A stretch of 64,000 nt of DNA from an uncultured Duganella sp. Its GTDB lineage: Bacteria; Pseudomonadota; Gammaproteobacteria; Burkholderiales; Burkholderiaceae. The DNA lies in the NCBI GenBank assembly GCA_946482335.1, contig CAMLRG010000004.1:9331-73330 (forward strand). The letters are read 5' to 3'. Every line of letters begins with the position of its first letter. The stretch's first letter is position 1. A program made the translations under genes and the position numbers. The notes beneath the pieces were generated by a model, which made no database searches, had not been told where the DNA came from, and was given only the letters and a program-made list of their open reading frames with translations. Below, one piece after another: positions 9,206 to 17,651 of this stretch.

Positions 9206-10499
9206 TTTCCTGTGCAAGTCCAGTCCGCTTCGGCAGGCGGAAGTCGACCTCACCCGGTCGCCCCGGCAAGGACAGGCGGGCCGCTGCGCGCGGCGACTCC
9301 GCCACCACGTGCCCGCGCCTCAGCACCAGCAGGCGCGCCGCGCGCAGGCGGATCGCTTCCACCGGATCGCCGGCATCGAGCAGCACCAGGTCGGCGTGGC
9401 AGCCGGGCTGCAGCCCATAGCCCTCCAGTCCCAGGATCTGCGCCGGCGTTTCGGTGACGGCACGGAAGCAGGCCCGCATCGCATCCTGCCCCGTCATCTG
9501 CGCGACGTGCAAGCCCATGTGGGCCACTTCCAGCATATCGCCGGAACCGAGGCCATACCACGGGTCCATCACGCAATCGTGCCCGAATGCGACGGCAATG
9601 CCCTGCGCCAGCATTTCCGGCACGCGCGTCATGCCGCGCCGCTTGGGATAAGTGTCGTGGCGGCCCTGCAGCGTGATGTTGATGAGCGGGTTGGCGATCG
9701 CGGCCACGCCCGCCTCCCGGATCAGCGGCAGCAATTTGCTGACGTAATAGTTGTCCATCGAATGCATGGACGTCAGGTGCGAGCCGGCCACGCGGCCCTG
9801 CAGGCCGAGGCGCTGCGTATGGCAGGCCAGGGTTTCGATATGGCGCGACAAGGGATCGTCCGACTCGTCGCAATGCATGTCGACGCGCAGGCCCTTGTCG
9901 GCGGCGAATTCGCACAGGATGCGCACCGACTCGGCGCCATCGGCCATGGTCCGCTCAAAGTGCGGGATGCCGCCCACCACATCGACGCCCATCGCAATCG
10001 CGCGCCGCAGGTTGGCCAGCGCGGTCGGGCTGCGCAACACGCCATCCTGCGGGAAGGCGACCAGTTGCAAATCGAGGTAAGGTGCCACGCGGCGCTTCAC
10101 GTCGAGCAGCGCCTCCACCGCCAGCAGGCGGTCGTCGCACACATCGACATGGCTGCGGATCGCGAGCAAGCCGCGCGCCACGGCCCAATCGCAATACTGC
10201 AGCGCGCGCTCCACCAGGGCATCCTGCGTCAATTGCGGCTTCAGTTCGCCCCACAGCGCAATGCCTTCCAGCAGCGTGCCGGACTGGTTCACGCGCGGCA
10301 GGCCGTAACTGAGTGTGGCATCCATATGGAAGTGTGCATCGGCGAAGGGCGGCGTCACCAGCTTGCCTTGCGCATCGATTTCGCGCGCCCCCTTGGCTTG
10401 CAATGCAGGAGCGACATCGGCGATGCGTCCCCGGTCAATGGCGATATCGATGCCCTGGCGTCCGTCGGGCAAGTTGGCATTGCGGATAACCAGGTCCAT
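9198..10499 (-). CDS. codA: cytosine deaminase
   Basis: A 433-residue amidohydrolase that follows E. coli CodA along its whole length as I recall it. CodA converts cytosine to uracil and ammonia in the cytoplasm for pyrimidine salvage. Visible features are the metal-binding H-x-H in FADAHFHMDATLSYG (about 60), NQSGTLLEGI, the HCDESDD motif, SHLTSMHS, NPLINITLQGRHDTYPKRRG and FGHDCVMDPWYGLG, which carries the catalytic Asp. The ATG follows GAGGAG by 8 nt. No cytosine permease (codB) is adjacent; instead two GNAT genes follow. Isocytosine or creatinine deaminase relatives are possible, but the fit to CodA is strong. Confidence 0.92.
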   Translation of the reverse strand: MDLVIRNANLPDGRQGIDIAIDRGRIADVAPALQAKGAREIDAQGKLVTPPFADAHFHMDATLSYGLPRVNQSGTLLEGIALWGELKPQLTQDALVERALQYCDWAVARGLLAIRSHVDVCDDRLLAVEALLDVKRRVAPYLDLQLVAFPQDGVLRSPTALANLRRAIAMGVDVVGGIPHFERTMADGAESVRILCEFAADKGLRVDMHCDESDDPLSRHIETLACHTQRLGLQGRVAGSHLTSMHSMDNYYVSKLLPLIREAGVAAIANPLINITLQGRHDTYPKRRGMTRVPEMLAQGIAVAFGHDCVMDPWYGLGSGDMLEVAHMGLHVAQMTGQDAMRACFRAVTETPAQILGLEGYGLQPGCHADLVLLDAGDPVEAIRLRAARLLVLRRGHVVAESPRAAARLSLPGRPGEVDFRLPKRTGLAQENA

Positions 10500-10675
10500 C
10501 GCTTTGACTCCTCAAGGTAGGGATGGCCGATTGTAGGCAGAGCCCGCACGGCATGCAATGTTGCAGCGCATAACTTTTGCTTCAATAGTGGGCAAAAATG
10601 TCTTTCCATTACCATAATTCGTCGCTAGAATGGCCTTATTGCAGCGCACCATTTCCCACCGATCCAGGAGAAAAT

Positions 10676-11290
10676 ATGTTTTCGATTCCCGAGCAATTTT
10701 CCGCAGCCACCAAGTCGCAGCTGGAAGCGCAGCTGAAAATCCTCAACAACATGGCGACTACTGCCTTCGAAGGCGCTCAAAAGGTGATCGCGCTCAACCT
10801 GAGCACCACCAAAGCTTCCGTTGAAAAAAGTTCCGCCGCTGCGCGCGACCTGCTGGAAGCGAAAGACCCGCAAGAATTCTTCGCCAAGAGCACCGCCCGC
10901 GTCCCGAATTTCGATGGCGTGTTCGCCTATGGCCGCGAACTGTTCAGCATTGCCAGCAAGGCCCAGGCGGAACTGTTCCAGGCGGCGCAAGAGCAATTGA
11001 AGGAAGCCAGCAAGCAAGCCGTGAAGGTGCCGAAGCTGGCCGCGCCCGAACTCGGCGCCGCCCCGGCGCCCGCGCCGGCGCCAAAGGCGGCCAAATCCGA
11101 AGCCAAGCCAGCACCGAAGGCTGAAGTGAAAACCGAAGCGAAGGCCGAGCCAAAAGCCGAACCTGCCGACAGCACGCCGGAAATCAAGCTGGAAGCCAAG
11201 GCCGAAGCGAAGCAAGAAGCCAAGTCCGCCAAGCCCGCCGGCAACTTCCCCGACCCCAAGGCCGCCAACGCTGCCAAAGCCCAGAAGTAA
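10676..11290 (+). CDS. phasin family protein with Lys/Ala/Pro-rich tail
   Basis: A 204-residue protein. Residues 1-120 form the phasin domain (MFSIPEQFSAATKSQLEAQL, then the amphipathic ARDLLEAKDPQEFFAKST). Phasins coat polyhydroxyalkanoate granules and control their size and number. The tail (about 125-204) is a low-complexity run of Ala, Lys, Pro and Glu resembling PAKA-type tails that bind DNA or regulatory partners; tail function is inferred. The ATG follows AGGAG closely. It stands alone between divergent codA and the ABC exporter, so it is probably monocistronic, with an AT-rich promoter stretch upstream at about 10600-10640. Confidence 0.93.
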   Translation: MFSIPEQFSAATKSQLEAQLKILNNMATTAFEGAQKVIALNLSTTKASVEKSSAAARDLLEAKDPQEFFAKSTARVPNFDGVFAYGRELFSIASKAQAELFQAAQEQLKEASKQAVKVPKLAAPELGAAPAPAPAPKAAKSEAKPAPKAEVKTEAKAEPKAEPADSTPEIKLEAKAEAKQEAKSAKPAGNFPDPKAANAAKAQK

Positions 11291-11299
11291 ACCATTCCG

Positions 11300-11343
11300 A
11301 CCCGCGCCCACCATTGCCGCCATGGCCGTGGTGCGACGCGGGT
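11300..11343. terminator. strong hairpin after the phasin gene
   Basis: Arms ACCCGCG (11300-11306) and CGCGGGT (11337-11343) pair, with a second inner stem CCACCA/TGGTG. It starts 9 nt after the phasin stop. There is no T-run, so it may be a Rho-assisted or mRNA-stabilising 3' structure rather than a classical intrinsic terminator. Confidence 0.5.
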
Positions 11344-11426
11344 TCGCCATTCCGATGCGCGGTCTGCGGAAAATTCTGCCCTGATGTATCCTTGCAGGCT
11401 CTTGGCAGCATTTTCCAACTTAGCTT

Positions 11427-13178
11427 ATGAGTTTATCGCGCCTGATCGGTGGCTTTGTCCGCAGCCATTGGCGTTCTTATGCGGCCGCCGGCGCCATGTT
11501 GACCGGCGTCGCAATCATCGGCATTTGCATTCCGCGCCAGATCGGCTTCATGGTCGATGGCCTGGCGGCGGGCAAGCTTGGCCGCGAGGCGCTGTGGCAA
11601 GCCATCGGCTTGCTGCTCCTGCTTGGCGTGGCCAATTATGGCTTGCGCGTGGCGTGGCGCATGAAGCTGTTCTCGGCTGCTTACCAGCTGGGCGTCGAAT
11701 TGCGCACCCGCTTTTACCGCCGGCTCTCGCTGCAAGGCCCGCAATTTTTCCAGAAACAGCGCACCGGCGACCTGATGGCGCTGGCCACCAACGATATCGA
11801 CGCCATCGAAATGGCGGCCGGCGAGGCGATGCTGGCGGGCTTCGACGGCACGCTGACGCTGCTGCTGGTGCTCGGCATGATGCTGGTCGGCGTCGATTGG
11901 CGCCTGGCCCTGTTCGCACTGATCCCCTTTCCGCTGATGGCCTGGGCCTTCTGGCGCATTTCCTCGCATATCCACACTGCCTCGGCCGATTCGCTGAAGC
12001 GCTTCAGCGCCTTGAACGACCACGTGCAGGAGACGCTGTCCGGTGTGCGCACCTTGCGCGCCCTCGGCCTGGAACAGCGCAGCAGCAAGCGCTTTGAAGA
12101 GCTGGCCGGCGCGGCGGCGGATGCCAGCTTGACCGCCCAGCGCTGGGAGGCCGCTTACGAGCCGGCCGTCGGCTTGACGCTTACCGCGGCCACCGGGCTG
12201 TCGCTGGGCCTGGGCGGCTACTTGGTGTGGCAGGACGAATTGACCATCGGCGAGCTGACCAGCTTCAGCATGTACCTGGGCCAGTTGATCTGGCCGATGT
12301 TCGCCGCCGGCTGGGTGCTGTCGCTGATTGAGCGCGGCCGCGCAGCCTATGCGCGCCTGCAGCCGATGCTGGATGCGCCATTGACCATCGAAGACCATGG
12401 CACCCTGCCCCACGTCGCCCCCGGCAACCTGCAATTGCGCGGCGTCGGTTTCGCCTACCCCGGCCAGCAGGAGCCCGCACTGTCCGACATCTCATTGACG
12501 CTGAAGCCGGGCCAGACGCTGGGGCTGGTCGGCCCCACCGGCGCCGGAAAATCGACCTTGCTGCGCGTGCTGCTGCGCCAGGTCACGCCGACGCACGGCA
12601 GCGTGCAATGGAGCGGGCACGCGCTGGACCAGTACACGCTGCAAGCGCTGCGCGCGGCGATCAGCTGGGTGCCGCAGGAATCCTTCCTGTTCTCGGCCTC
12701 GATCGCCGACAATATCGCCCTGGCGCGGCCTGGCGCCACGCGGGCGGAGGTGGAGCGCGCGGCGGAACTGGCTTCCATCCACGACGACATCCAGCTGTTC
12801 CCGCACAAGTATGAAACGGAAGTGGGCGAGAAAGGCATCACCCTGTCCGGCGGCCAGCGCCAGCGGGTGGCGATCGCGCGCGCCCTGCTGTCGGATAACG
12901 ACTTGCTCTTGCTGGACGACGCCCTGTCCGCCGTCGATACCGGCACCGAGACCGCCATCCTCGAACACCTGGAGGAGCTGCGCCGCGCCCACACCACGCG
13001 CAGCGCCATCATCTCCAGCCACCGCCTGAGCGCGGTCGTCGATGCCGACCAGATCGTGGTGCTGCAGCATGGCCGCATCACCGAATCCGGCACGCATGAA
13101 GAATTGCTCGCGCTGAACGGCTGGTATGCCAGCCAGTGGCGCTACCAACAATTGGAGGCCAGCCTTGACGCAGCCTGA
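11427..13178 (+). CDS. mdlA: ABC exporter half-transporter, MdlA-like (degenerate-site subunit)
   Basis: A 583-residue permease-ATPase fusion. The six-helix ABC exporter membrane domain (about 15-310) is followed by the nucleotide-binding domain (about 335-575) with Walker A GPTGAGKST, signature LSGGQRQRVAIAR and Walker B LLLLDDALSAVD. Asp occupies the place of the catalytic Glu, as in E. coli MdlA, so this half carries the hydrolysis-weak site of a heterodimer with the next gene. It should sit in the inner membrane and export an unidentified hydrophobic substrate. The ATG at 11427 has no clear Shine-Dalgarno. It overlaps the next gene by 14 nt. Confidence 0.9.
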   Translation: MSLSRLIGGFVRSHWRSYAAAGAMLTGVAIIGICIPRQIGFMVDGLAAGKLGREALWQAIGLLLLLGVANYGLRVAWRMKLFSAAYQLGVELRTRFYRRLSLQGPQFFQKQRTGDLMALATNDIDAIEMAAGEAMLAGFDGTLTLLLVLGMMLVGVDWRLALFALIPFPLMAWAFWRISSHIHTASADSLKRFSALNDHVQETLSGVRTLRALGLEQRSSKRFEELAGAAADASLTAQRWEAAYEPAVGLTLTAATGLSLGLGGYLVWQDELTIGELTSFSMYLGQLIWPMFAAGWVLSLIERGRAAYARLQPMLDAPLTIEDHGTLPHVAPGNLQLRGVGFAYPGQQEPALSDISLTLKPGQTLGLVGPTGAGKSTLLRVLLRQVTPTHGSVQWSGHALDQYTLQALRAAISWVPQESFLFSASIADNIALARPGATRAEVERAAELASIHDDIQLFPHKYETEVGEKGITLSGGQRQRVAIARALLSDNDLLLLDDALSAVDTGTETAILEHLEELRRAHTTRSAIISSHRLSAVVDADQIVVLQHGRITESGTHEELLALNGWYASQWRYQQLEASLDAA

Positions 13179-14946
13179 CAACCCAGGGCGCCGCGAACAG
13201 ACGCGCCAGGCCGCCGGCTTGCTGCGCGAAGCTTCCGGCCCCGACCTGCACCATCTCGGCTGGGCCGTGCTGTGGCTGATGTTCGCGGCGGGGATGGAAG
13301 TGCTGGGCCCTTTGCTGGGCAAACGCCTGATCGATGAACATTTGCTGCCCCGACAGCTCGACTGGCTCCCCATGGCACTGTTGCTGGGCGGTGTGCTGGT
13401 GACCGGCTGGATCGCGACCTGGGTGCGTTACCGGCAGCTGGTGCGCTTGTCCGGCGTGGCCATGCGTTCGGTGCAGCGGCTGCGCGAACGCGTCTACAGC
13501 CACGTGCTGCGCTTGCCGATGGCCTTCTTCGACCGCGCCATCACCGGCCAGCTCGTCTCGCGCGTGACCAACGACACCGAGGCGGTGAAAGGCCTGTACA
13601 TCCAGGTGCTGTTCGTGATCCTCGACAGCACCATCGTGCTGGCCGGGACGGTGGCCGCCATGGCCTGGCTGGACTGGCGCCTGATGACCATCGTGGTGGC
13701 GCTGCTGCCTTTCGTGCTGGTCATCGTGTGGTTGTACCAGCGCCTGAGCGCCCCGGCCGTGACGCGCGCGCGCCAGCTGCGCAGCGACATCAATGCGCAA
13801 ATCGCCGAATCCATCGGCGGCATGACGGTGCTGCAGGCGAATAATGCGGAACAGCGCTTTGGCGAACGCTTCGCGCGCACCAATGCGGACCACTACACCC
13901 AGCGCCTGGCTGAAATCCGCGCCAACGCCTGGCTGCTGCGTCCCGCGCTGGACATGCTGAATATCCTGCTGCTGGCATCGGTAATCTTCATGTTCGGCCA
14001 GCGCGACATGAGCGCGGCGGAAGTGGGCGTTCTGTATGCCTTCATCAACTACATCGCCCGCGTGATCGAACCGCTGATCCAGATCACGATGCAGTTCTCG
14101 CAGCTGCAGCAATCGGTGGTGGCGGCATCGCGCGTCGCCACGCTGCTCGGCGAGCAGAGCGCACCGGAACACCGCGCCGGCGCCCACGTGCGCCACGCCG
14201 CCAATGACGATGGCGCGCCGGCGGTCGACATCCGCGCGCTCGACTTCGAATACATCGCCGGCCAGCGCGTGCTGCACCAGCTGTCGCTGCAAATTCCGCA
14301 AGGCGCCTTCTTCGGCATCGTCGGCCACACCGGCAGCGGCAAATCCACCTTGCTGTCGCTGCTGCTGCGCTACTACCCCGCCCCGCACGGCAGCATCCGC
14401 ATGAATGGCCTGCTGCTCGACGAAATCGACAACGAGCAGTTCCGCACCGACGTCGGCCTGGTGCCGCAAGACCCCTTCCTGCTGGCTGCCTCGGCACGCG
14501 AGAACATCGACATGGGGCGCGGCCTGTCACGGCAGGAAATCGAAGCCGCTGCGCGCGCCGCCCATTGCCACGACTTCATCATGGCGATGGAGGAAGGCTA
14601 CGACACCCTGCTTGGCGAAGGCGGCTCGCGCCTTTCCTCCGGCCAGAAACAGCTGATCGCCATCGCCCGCGCCCTGGCCGGCAAGCCGCGCATCCTGCTG
14701 CTGGACGAAGCCACCTCGCGCATCGACTCGCACACCGAGCAGATCGTCCAGGTCGCGCTGACCGAATTGCGCGGCCAGGTCACCATCATCGCCATCGCCC
14801 ACCGCCTGTCCACCATCCGCGAAGCGGACCGCATCATCGTCCTGAACCACGGCCGCATCGCCGAACAGGGCCCGCACGAAGAGCTGATGCAGATGGAGAA
14901 TGGCTTATACCAGCGCCTTTACCTCCTGCAGCAGCTCGCGGCTTGA
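13165..14946 (+). CDS. mdlB: ABC exporter half-transporter, MdlB-like (catalytic subunit)
   Basis: A 593-residue exporter subunit partnering the preceding protein. The TTG at 13165 is preferred because GGAGG lies 6 nt upstream, inside the end of the first gene. The membrane domain (about 20-325) carries TGQLVSRVTNDTEAVKGLY, like E. coli MdlB. The ATPase domain has Walker A GHTGSGKST, signature LSSGQKQLIAIAR and Walker B ILLLDEATSRID with the canonical catalytic Glu. One catalytic and one degenerate site is the hallmark of heterodimeric exporters. Substrate not determinable. Confidence 0.9.
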   Translation: MTQPDNPGRREQTRQAAGLLREASGPDLHHLGWAVLWLMFAAGMEVLGPLLGKRLIDEHLLPRQLDWLPMALLLGGVLVTGWIATWVRYRQLVRLSGVAMRSVQRLRERVYSHVLRLPMAFFDRAITGQLVSRVTNDTEAVKGLYIQVLFVILDSTIVLAGTVAAMAWLDWRLMTIVVALLPFVLVIVWLYQRLSAPAVTRARQLRSDINAQIAESIGGMTVLQANNAEQRFGERFARTNADHYTQRLAEIRANAWLLRPALDMLNILLLASVIFMFGQRDMSAAEVGVLYAFINYIARVIEPLIQITMQFSQLQQSVVAASRVATLLGEQSAPEHRAGAHVRHAANDDGAPAVDIRALDFEYIAGQRVLHQLSLQIPQGAFFGIVGHTGSGKSTLLSLLLRYYPAPHGSIRMNGLLLDEIDNEQFRTDVGLVPQDPFLLAASARENIDMGRGLSRQEIEAAARAAHCHDFIMAMEEGYDTLLGEGGSRLSSGQKQLIAIARALAGKPRILLLDEATSRIDSHTEQIVQVALTELRGQVTIIAIAHRLSTIREADRIIVLNHGRIAEQGPHEELMQMENGLYQRLYLLQQLAA

Positions 14947-14953
14947 TTCGACG

Positions 14954-14976
14954 CGCCGCGCCGCCATCACGCGGCG
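14954..14976. terminator. GC hairpin between convergent transporter genes
   Basis: CGCCGCG (14954-14960) pairs with CGCGGCG (14970-14976) across a 9-nt loop. It begins just after the mdlB stop and runs over the last codons of the convergent ABC-2 permease. There is no T-tract, so a bidirectional terminator role is only suggested. Confidence 0.3.
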
Positions 14977-16526
14977 AGGCGCAAGCGGCTGTGGGCCAGG
15001 CCTGCCGCCCACATCAGGCAGCCGGCCAGGGCCCACGCGGCGGCGGTAGCGGCGGTTGCGGCGCCGTTGAAGCCGACCAGGTCCAGTTCCGCCATTCGTG
15101 GCGAGTTGATCGCGACGTACCAGACGAACAGGAACAGCGCGAGAAACAGGCGCGAGCCGCGCGTCAGGCTGCCGAGCAGGCTGGCGGCGGATGCCATGGC
15201 CAGCACGCCGCCGGCAACGGCGGCCGCGCGGGCCGGTGCATCAGGCGCCCAACGCAGCGCTACGATGGCCAGCGGCGCCGCCAAGGCGACACCGGCGCAC
15301 CAGTGCCGCAGGTAGCGCCGCACCGGGCCGCCAGGCAGCGCGGCGGTCATGGCGTCGGCGCCGTGCTGCCAGTCGCGCGGCACGATGCCGCACACGACCA
15401 CACCCCAGCAAGCCACGCCCAGCGTCATCACGCCCGCCAGCACTCCGGCATCGACTGCGGCGGCGGCGATCCCGGTGGCAACCAGTGCCAGTGTGGCGGC
15501 TGGCGACATGGCCAGCACCAGCGCCACTTCCGCCAGCACTTCCCCCGCGAAGCCCGGCACGCGCATGGCCAGCGCCGGCAGCGGCCGCACCAGCCAGCCG
15601 ACCGGCCGCACCAGGCGGTCTGCCAGTGCCAGCAGGCGGCTGCCGCGCGCCGAGGAACGTGGCCGCACGTGGTCCGGCGAGTAGCGGTGGAAGAACAGTG
15701 CCGCCGGCACCAGCAGCAGGCATGACAGCCCCAGCGTCGCTGCGCGGATCGACCATGCCTTCCAGGTCCACAGCCCGTCCGGCATGATAATGGGCGCCAC
15801 CGCCGGGTCGAATGCGTGGCGGCCCAGCGCGAAATAGGTGGTCGCAAAATGGTCGCGCAGCGTCGTCACCGCCACCGACAGCCCGGAAAAATCGAGGAAC
15901 ATCGGCCACGTGGCATCCGGGTGCTCGGTGACGCCGGCGATGGCGCCGAACTGCGCGCACCACAGGATGAAGTACAGCACGTCGCCGCGCTTGCCGACCA
16001 GCGACCCGATATTGTCGAACAGGACAGCGCATGCGGCGCTGAAGCTGACGATCGGCAGCAGCATCAGGACATACGTCTGCAGATAGGTCAGCAACTGTAT
16101 CGGCCCCTGGCCACGCAAGGCGTGCAGCGCCAGCGTGGAGCCCAGGTAGGCCAGCACGAACAGCAGCAGGTAGGCCATGCCGCCCAGCCAGCGCCCCAGC
16201 GCCAGCAAGGCATTGCCGGCGCCGGTCGCCCCGATCACCGCGCCCATGCCGCTTTGCAGGTCTTCGGCCACGCGGCCGCGCAGCAGGAAGAAGCCGGCCA
16301 GCCCAAGCAGGATGCCGGCGATATGTGCGCTGCCATAGGCCAGCGCCTGGCTGGTGTACAGCACGCGCTTGCCGTCGATGACCATCATGGTGATGCCGTC
16401 GGCCGGGTCGGCAACCGCCAGCCAGCAAATCGCAATCGCGGCCAGCATCGCCGCCAGCGTGGACAAGCGGCGCAAGCGCAAGCGCACTTCGTTCAGCGCG
16501 ATCACGCGCAGGGCATGGGCGTTCAC
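14967..16526 (-). CDS. ABC-2 type transporter permease
   Basis: A 519-residue polytopic inner-membrane protein with roughly 12 hydrophobic segments and no ATPase motif. The GTG at 16526 overlaps the stop of the ATPase gene as GTGA, so the two are translationally coupled and should form one transporter. The first helix (ALNEVRLRLRRLSTLAAMLA) and the large extracytoplasmic segment after it fit ABC-2 permeases that move lipids, polysaccharides or copper-enzyme components, but no substrate can be assigned. The C-terminal third is very Ala-rich. Confidence 0.82.
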   Translation of the reverse strand: MNAHALRVIALNEVRLRLRRLSTLAAMLAAIAICWLAVADPADGITMMVIDGKRVLYTSQALAYGSAHIAGILLGLAGFFLLRGRVAEDLQSGMGAVIGATGAGNALLALGRWLGGMAYLLLFVLAYLGSTLALHALRGQGPIQLLTYLQTYVLMLLPIVSFSAACAVLFDNIGSLVGKRGDVLYFILWCAQFGAIAGVTEHPDATWPMFLDFSGLSVAVTTLRDHFATTYFALGRHAFDPAVAPIIMPDGLWTWKAWSIRAATLGLSCLLLVPAALFFHRYSPDHVRPRSSARGSRLLALADRLVRPVGWLVRPLPALAMRVPGFAGEVLAEVALVLAMSPAATLALVATGIAAAAVDAGVLAGVMTLGVACWGVVVCGIVPRDWQHGADAMTAALPGGPVRRYLRHWCAGVALAAPLAIVALRWAPDAPARAAAVAGGVLAMASAASLLGSLTRGSRLFLALFLFVWYVAINSPRMAELDLVGFNGAATAATAAAWALAGCLMWAAGLAHSRLRLAA

Positions 16527-17398
16527 GCTGCCTCCGCCACCGGTTCGGTCATTGCATAGCGCTGCGCCATCAGCGCCTCTTCCAGGCTGGGTTCGACCGG
16601 CAAGGCCCCGGCCAGCGGCTGGTCCGGGTGTGCCACGCGCAGCTGCACCTGCGCGCCCTGGCGCTGCGCCTGCAGCACGTGCAGCCGGCTGCGCAGCGCG
16701 TCGTAATCGGCGGCGTCGACGCTGGCTTGCCACACCTGGCCGCGTGCGCGCTGCAGGATGGCGTCCGGCGTTTCCAGCGCCAGCAGGCGCCCTTTGCGCA
16801 TGATCGCCAGCTGGCCGGCGATGCTTTCCACGTCCGGCACGATATGGGTCGACACGACCACCAGCTTGCCGAAGCCCAGTTCGGACAGCAGGCGGCGGAA
16901 GCGCAGCCGCTCCTCCGGGTCCAGTCCGGCCGTGGGTTCATCCACGATCAGGATGTCGGGATCGTTCAGCAATGCCTGCGCGATCCCCAGCCGGCGCCGC
17001 ATGCCGCCCGAAAACGCGGCGGCAGGCCGGCGCGCATGCTCGGCCAGGTTGACCAGTTCCAGCAGCTTGCGGATGCGGCCCGGGTCGCGCACGCCCTTCA
17101 GCGCCGCAAAGTACTGCATGCATTCCAGCGCCGTCAGGTTCGGGTAGACGCCGAATTCCTGCGGCAGGAAGCCCAGGCGGCGGCGCATGGCATCCGGATT
17201 GCGCACAATGTCGACCCCATCGAACAGGATGGTCCCGGTGCTGGGGCGCGCCAGCGTGGCGACCAGCTGCATCAGGGTGGTTTTGCCGGCCCCGTTGTGA
17301 CCAACCAGCCCAACCACACCTGTACCGAGTGTCAGTGACACGTCGTCCACCGCTTTCAGGTCGCGATAGGCCTTGCTTACATTGCGCAGTTCCAGCAT
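16523..17398 (-). CDS. ABC transporter ATP-binding protein
   Basis: A 291-residue cytoplasmic ATPase of the ABC-2/NatA/CcmA group. From MLELRNVSKAYRDLKAVDDV it shows Walker A GHNGAGKTT (about 38), a Q-loop in LGFLPQEFGVYPN, the variant signature FSGGMRRRLGIAQ, Walker B ILIVDEPTAGLD and a switch His in STHIVPD. The ATG at 17398 follows GGAG. The last 80 residues form the variable C-terminal domain seen in this group. It powers the permease encoded immediately downstream. Export is more likely than import because no binding protein is present. Confidence 0.92.
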   Translation of the reverse strand: MLELRNVSKAYRDLKAVDDVSLTLGTGVVGLVGHNGAGKTTLMQLVATLARPSTGTILFDGVDIVRNPDAMRRRLGFLPQEFGVYPNLTALECMQYFAALKGVRDPGRIRKLLELVNLAEHARRPAAAFSGGMRRRLGIAQALLNDPDILIVDEPTAGLDPEERLRFRRLLSELGFGKLVVVSTHIVPDVESIAGQLAIMRKGRLLALETPDAILQRARGQVWQASVDAADYDALRSRLHVLQAQRQGAQVQLRVAHPDQPLAGALPVEPSLEEALMAQRYAMTEPVAEAA

Positions 17399-17606
17399 GT
17401 GGTCTCCATCCCAAAATTGTCGATGGGGGTGACTGTAGCCGCGCCGGGTCGCGGCCGCGTCTGCCGTGCGACGAACGGTCGGATGGGGATGATGGATGGC
17501 AATATTGTGCAACCAGTTACAGCGCATACTTGCATTTTCCCCACAGTTCCGCCGCCTGACATGCAAATAGTGAGTCAGGTTCCGGATTTCCGGCTTGCAA
17601 CAGGCA

Positions 17607-17612
17607 TATAAT
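17607..17612 (+). promoter_or_regulatory. candidate -10 element of the diguanylate cyclase gene
   Basis: A perfect TATAAT lies 40 nt before the TTG start codon in the 253-nt gap between divergent genes. No convincing -35 hexamer sits 16-18 nt upstream, so activator dependence is possible. Confidence 0.4.
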
Positions 17613-17651
17613 TGATCGACATGCTGCTCACGCGACCCTCAAGGACCCAAG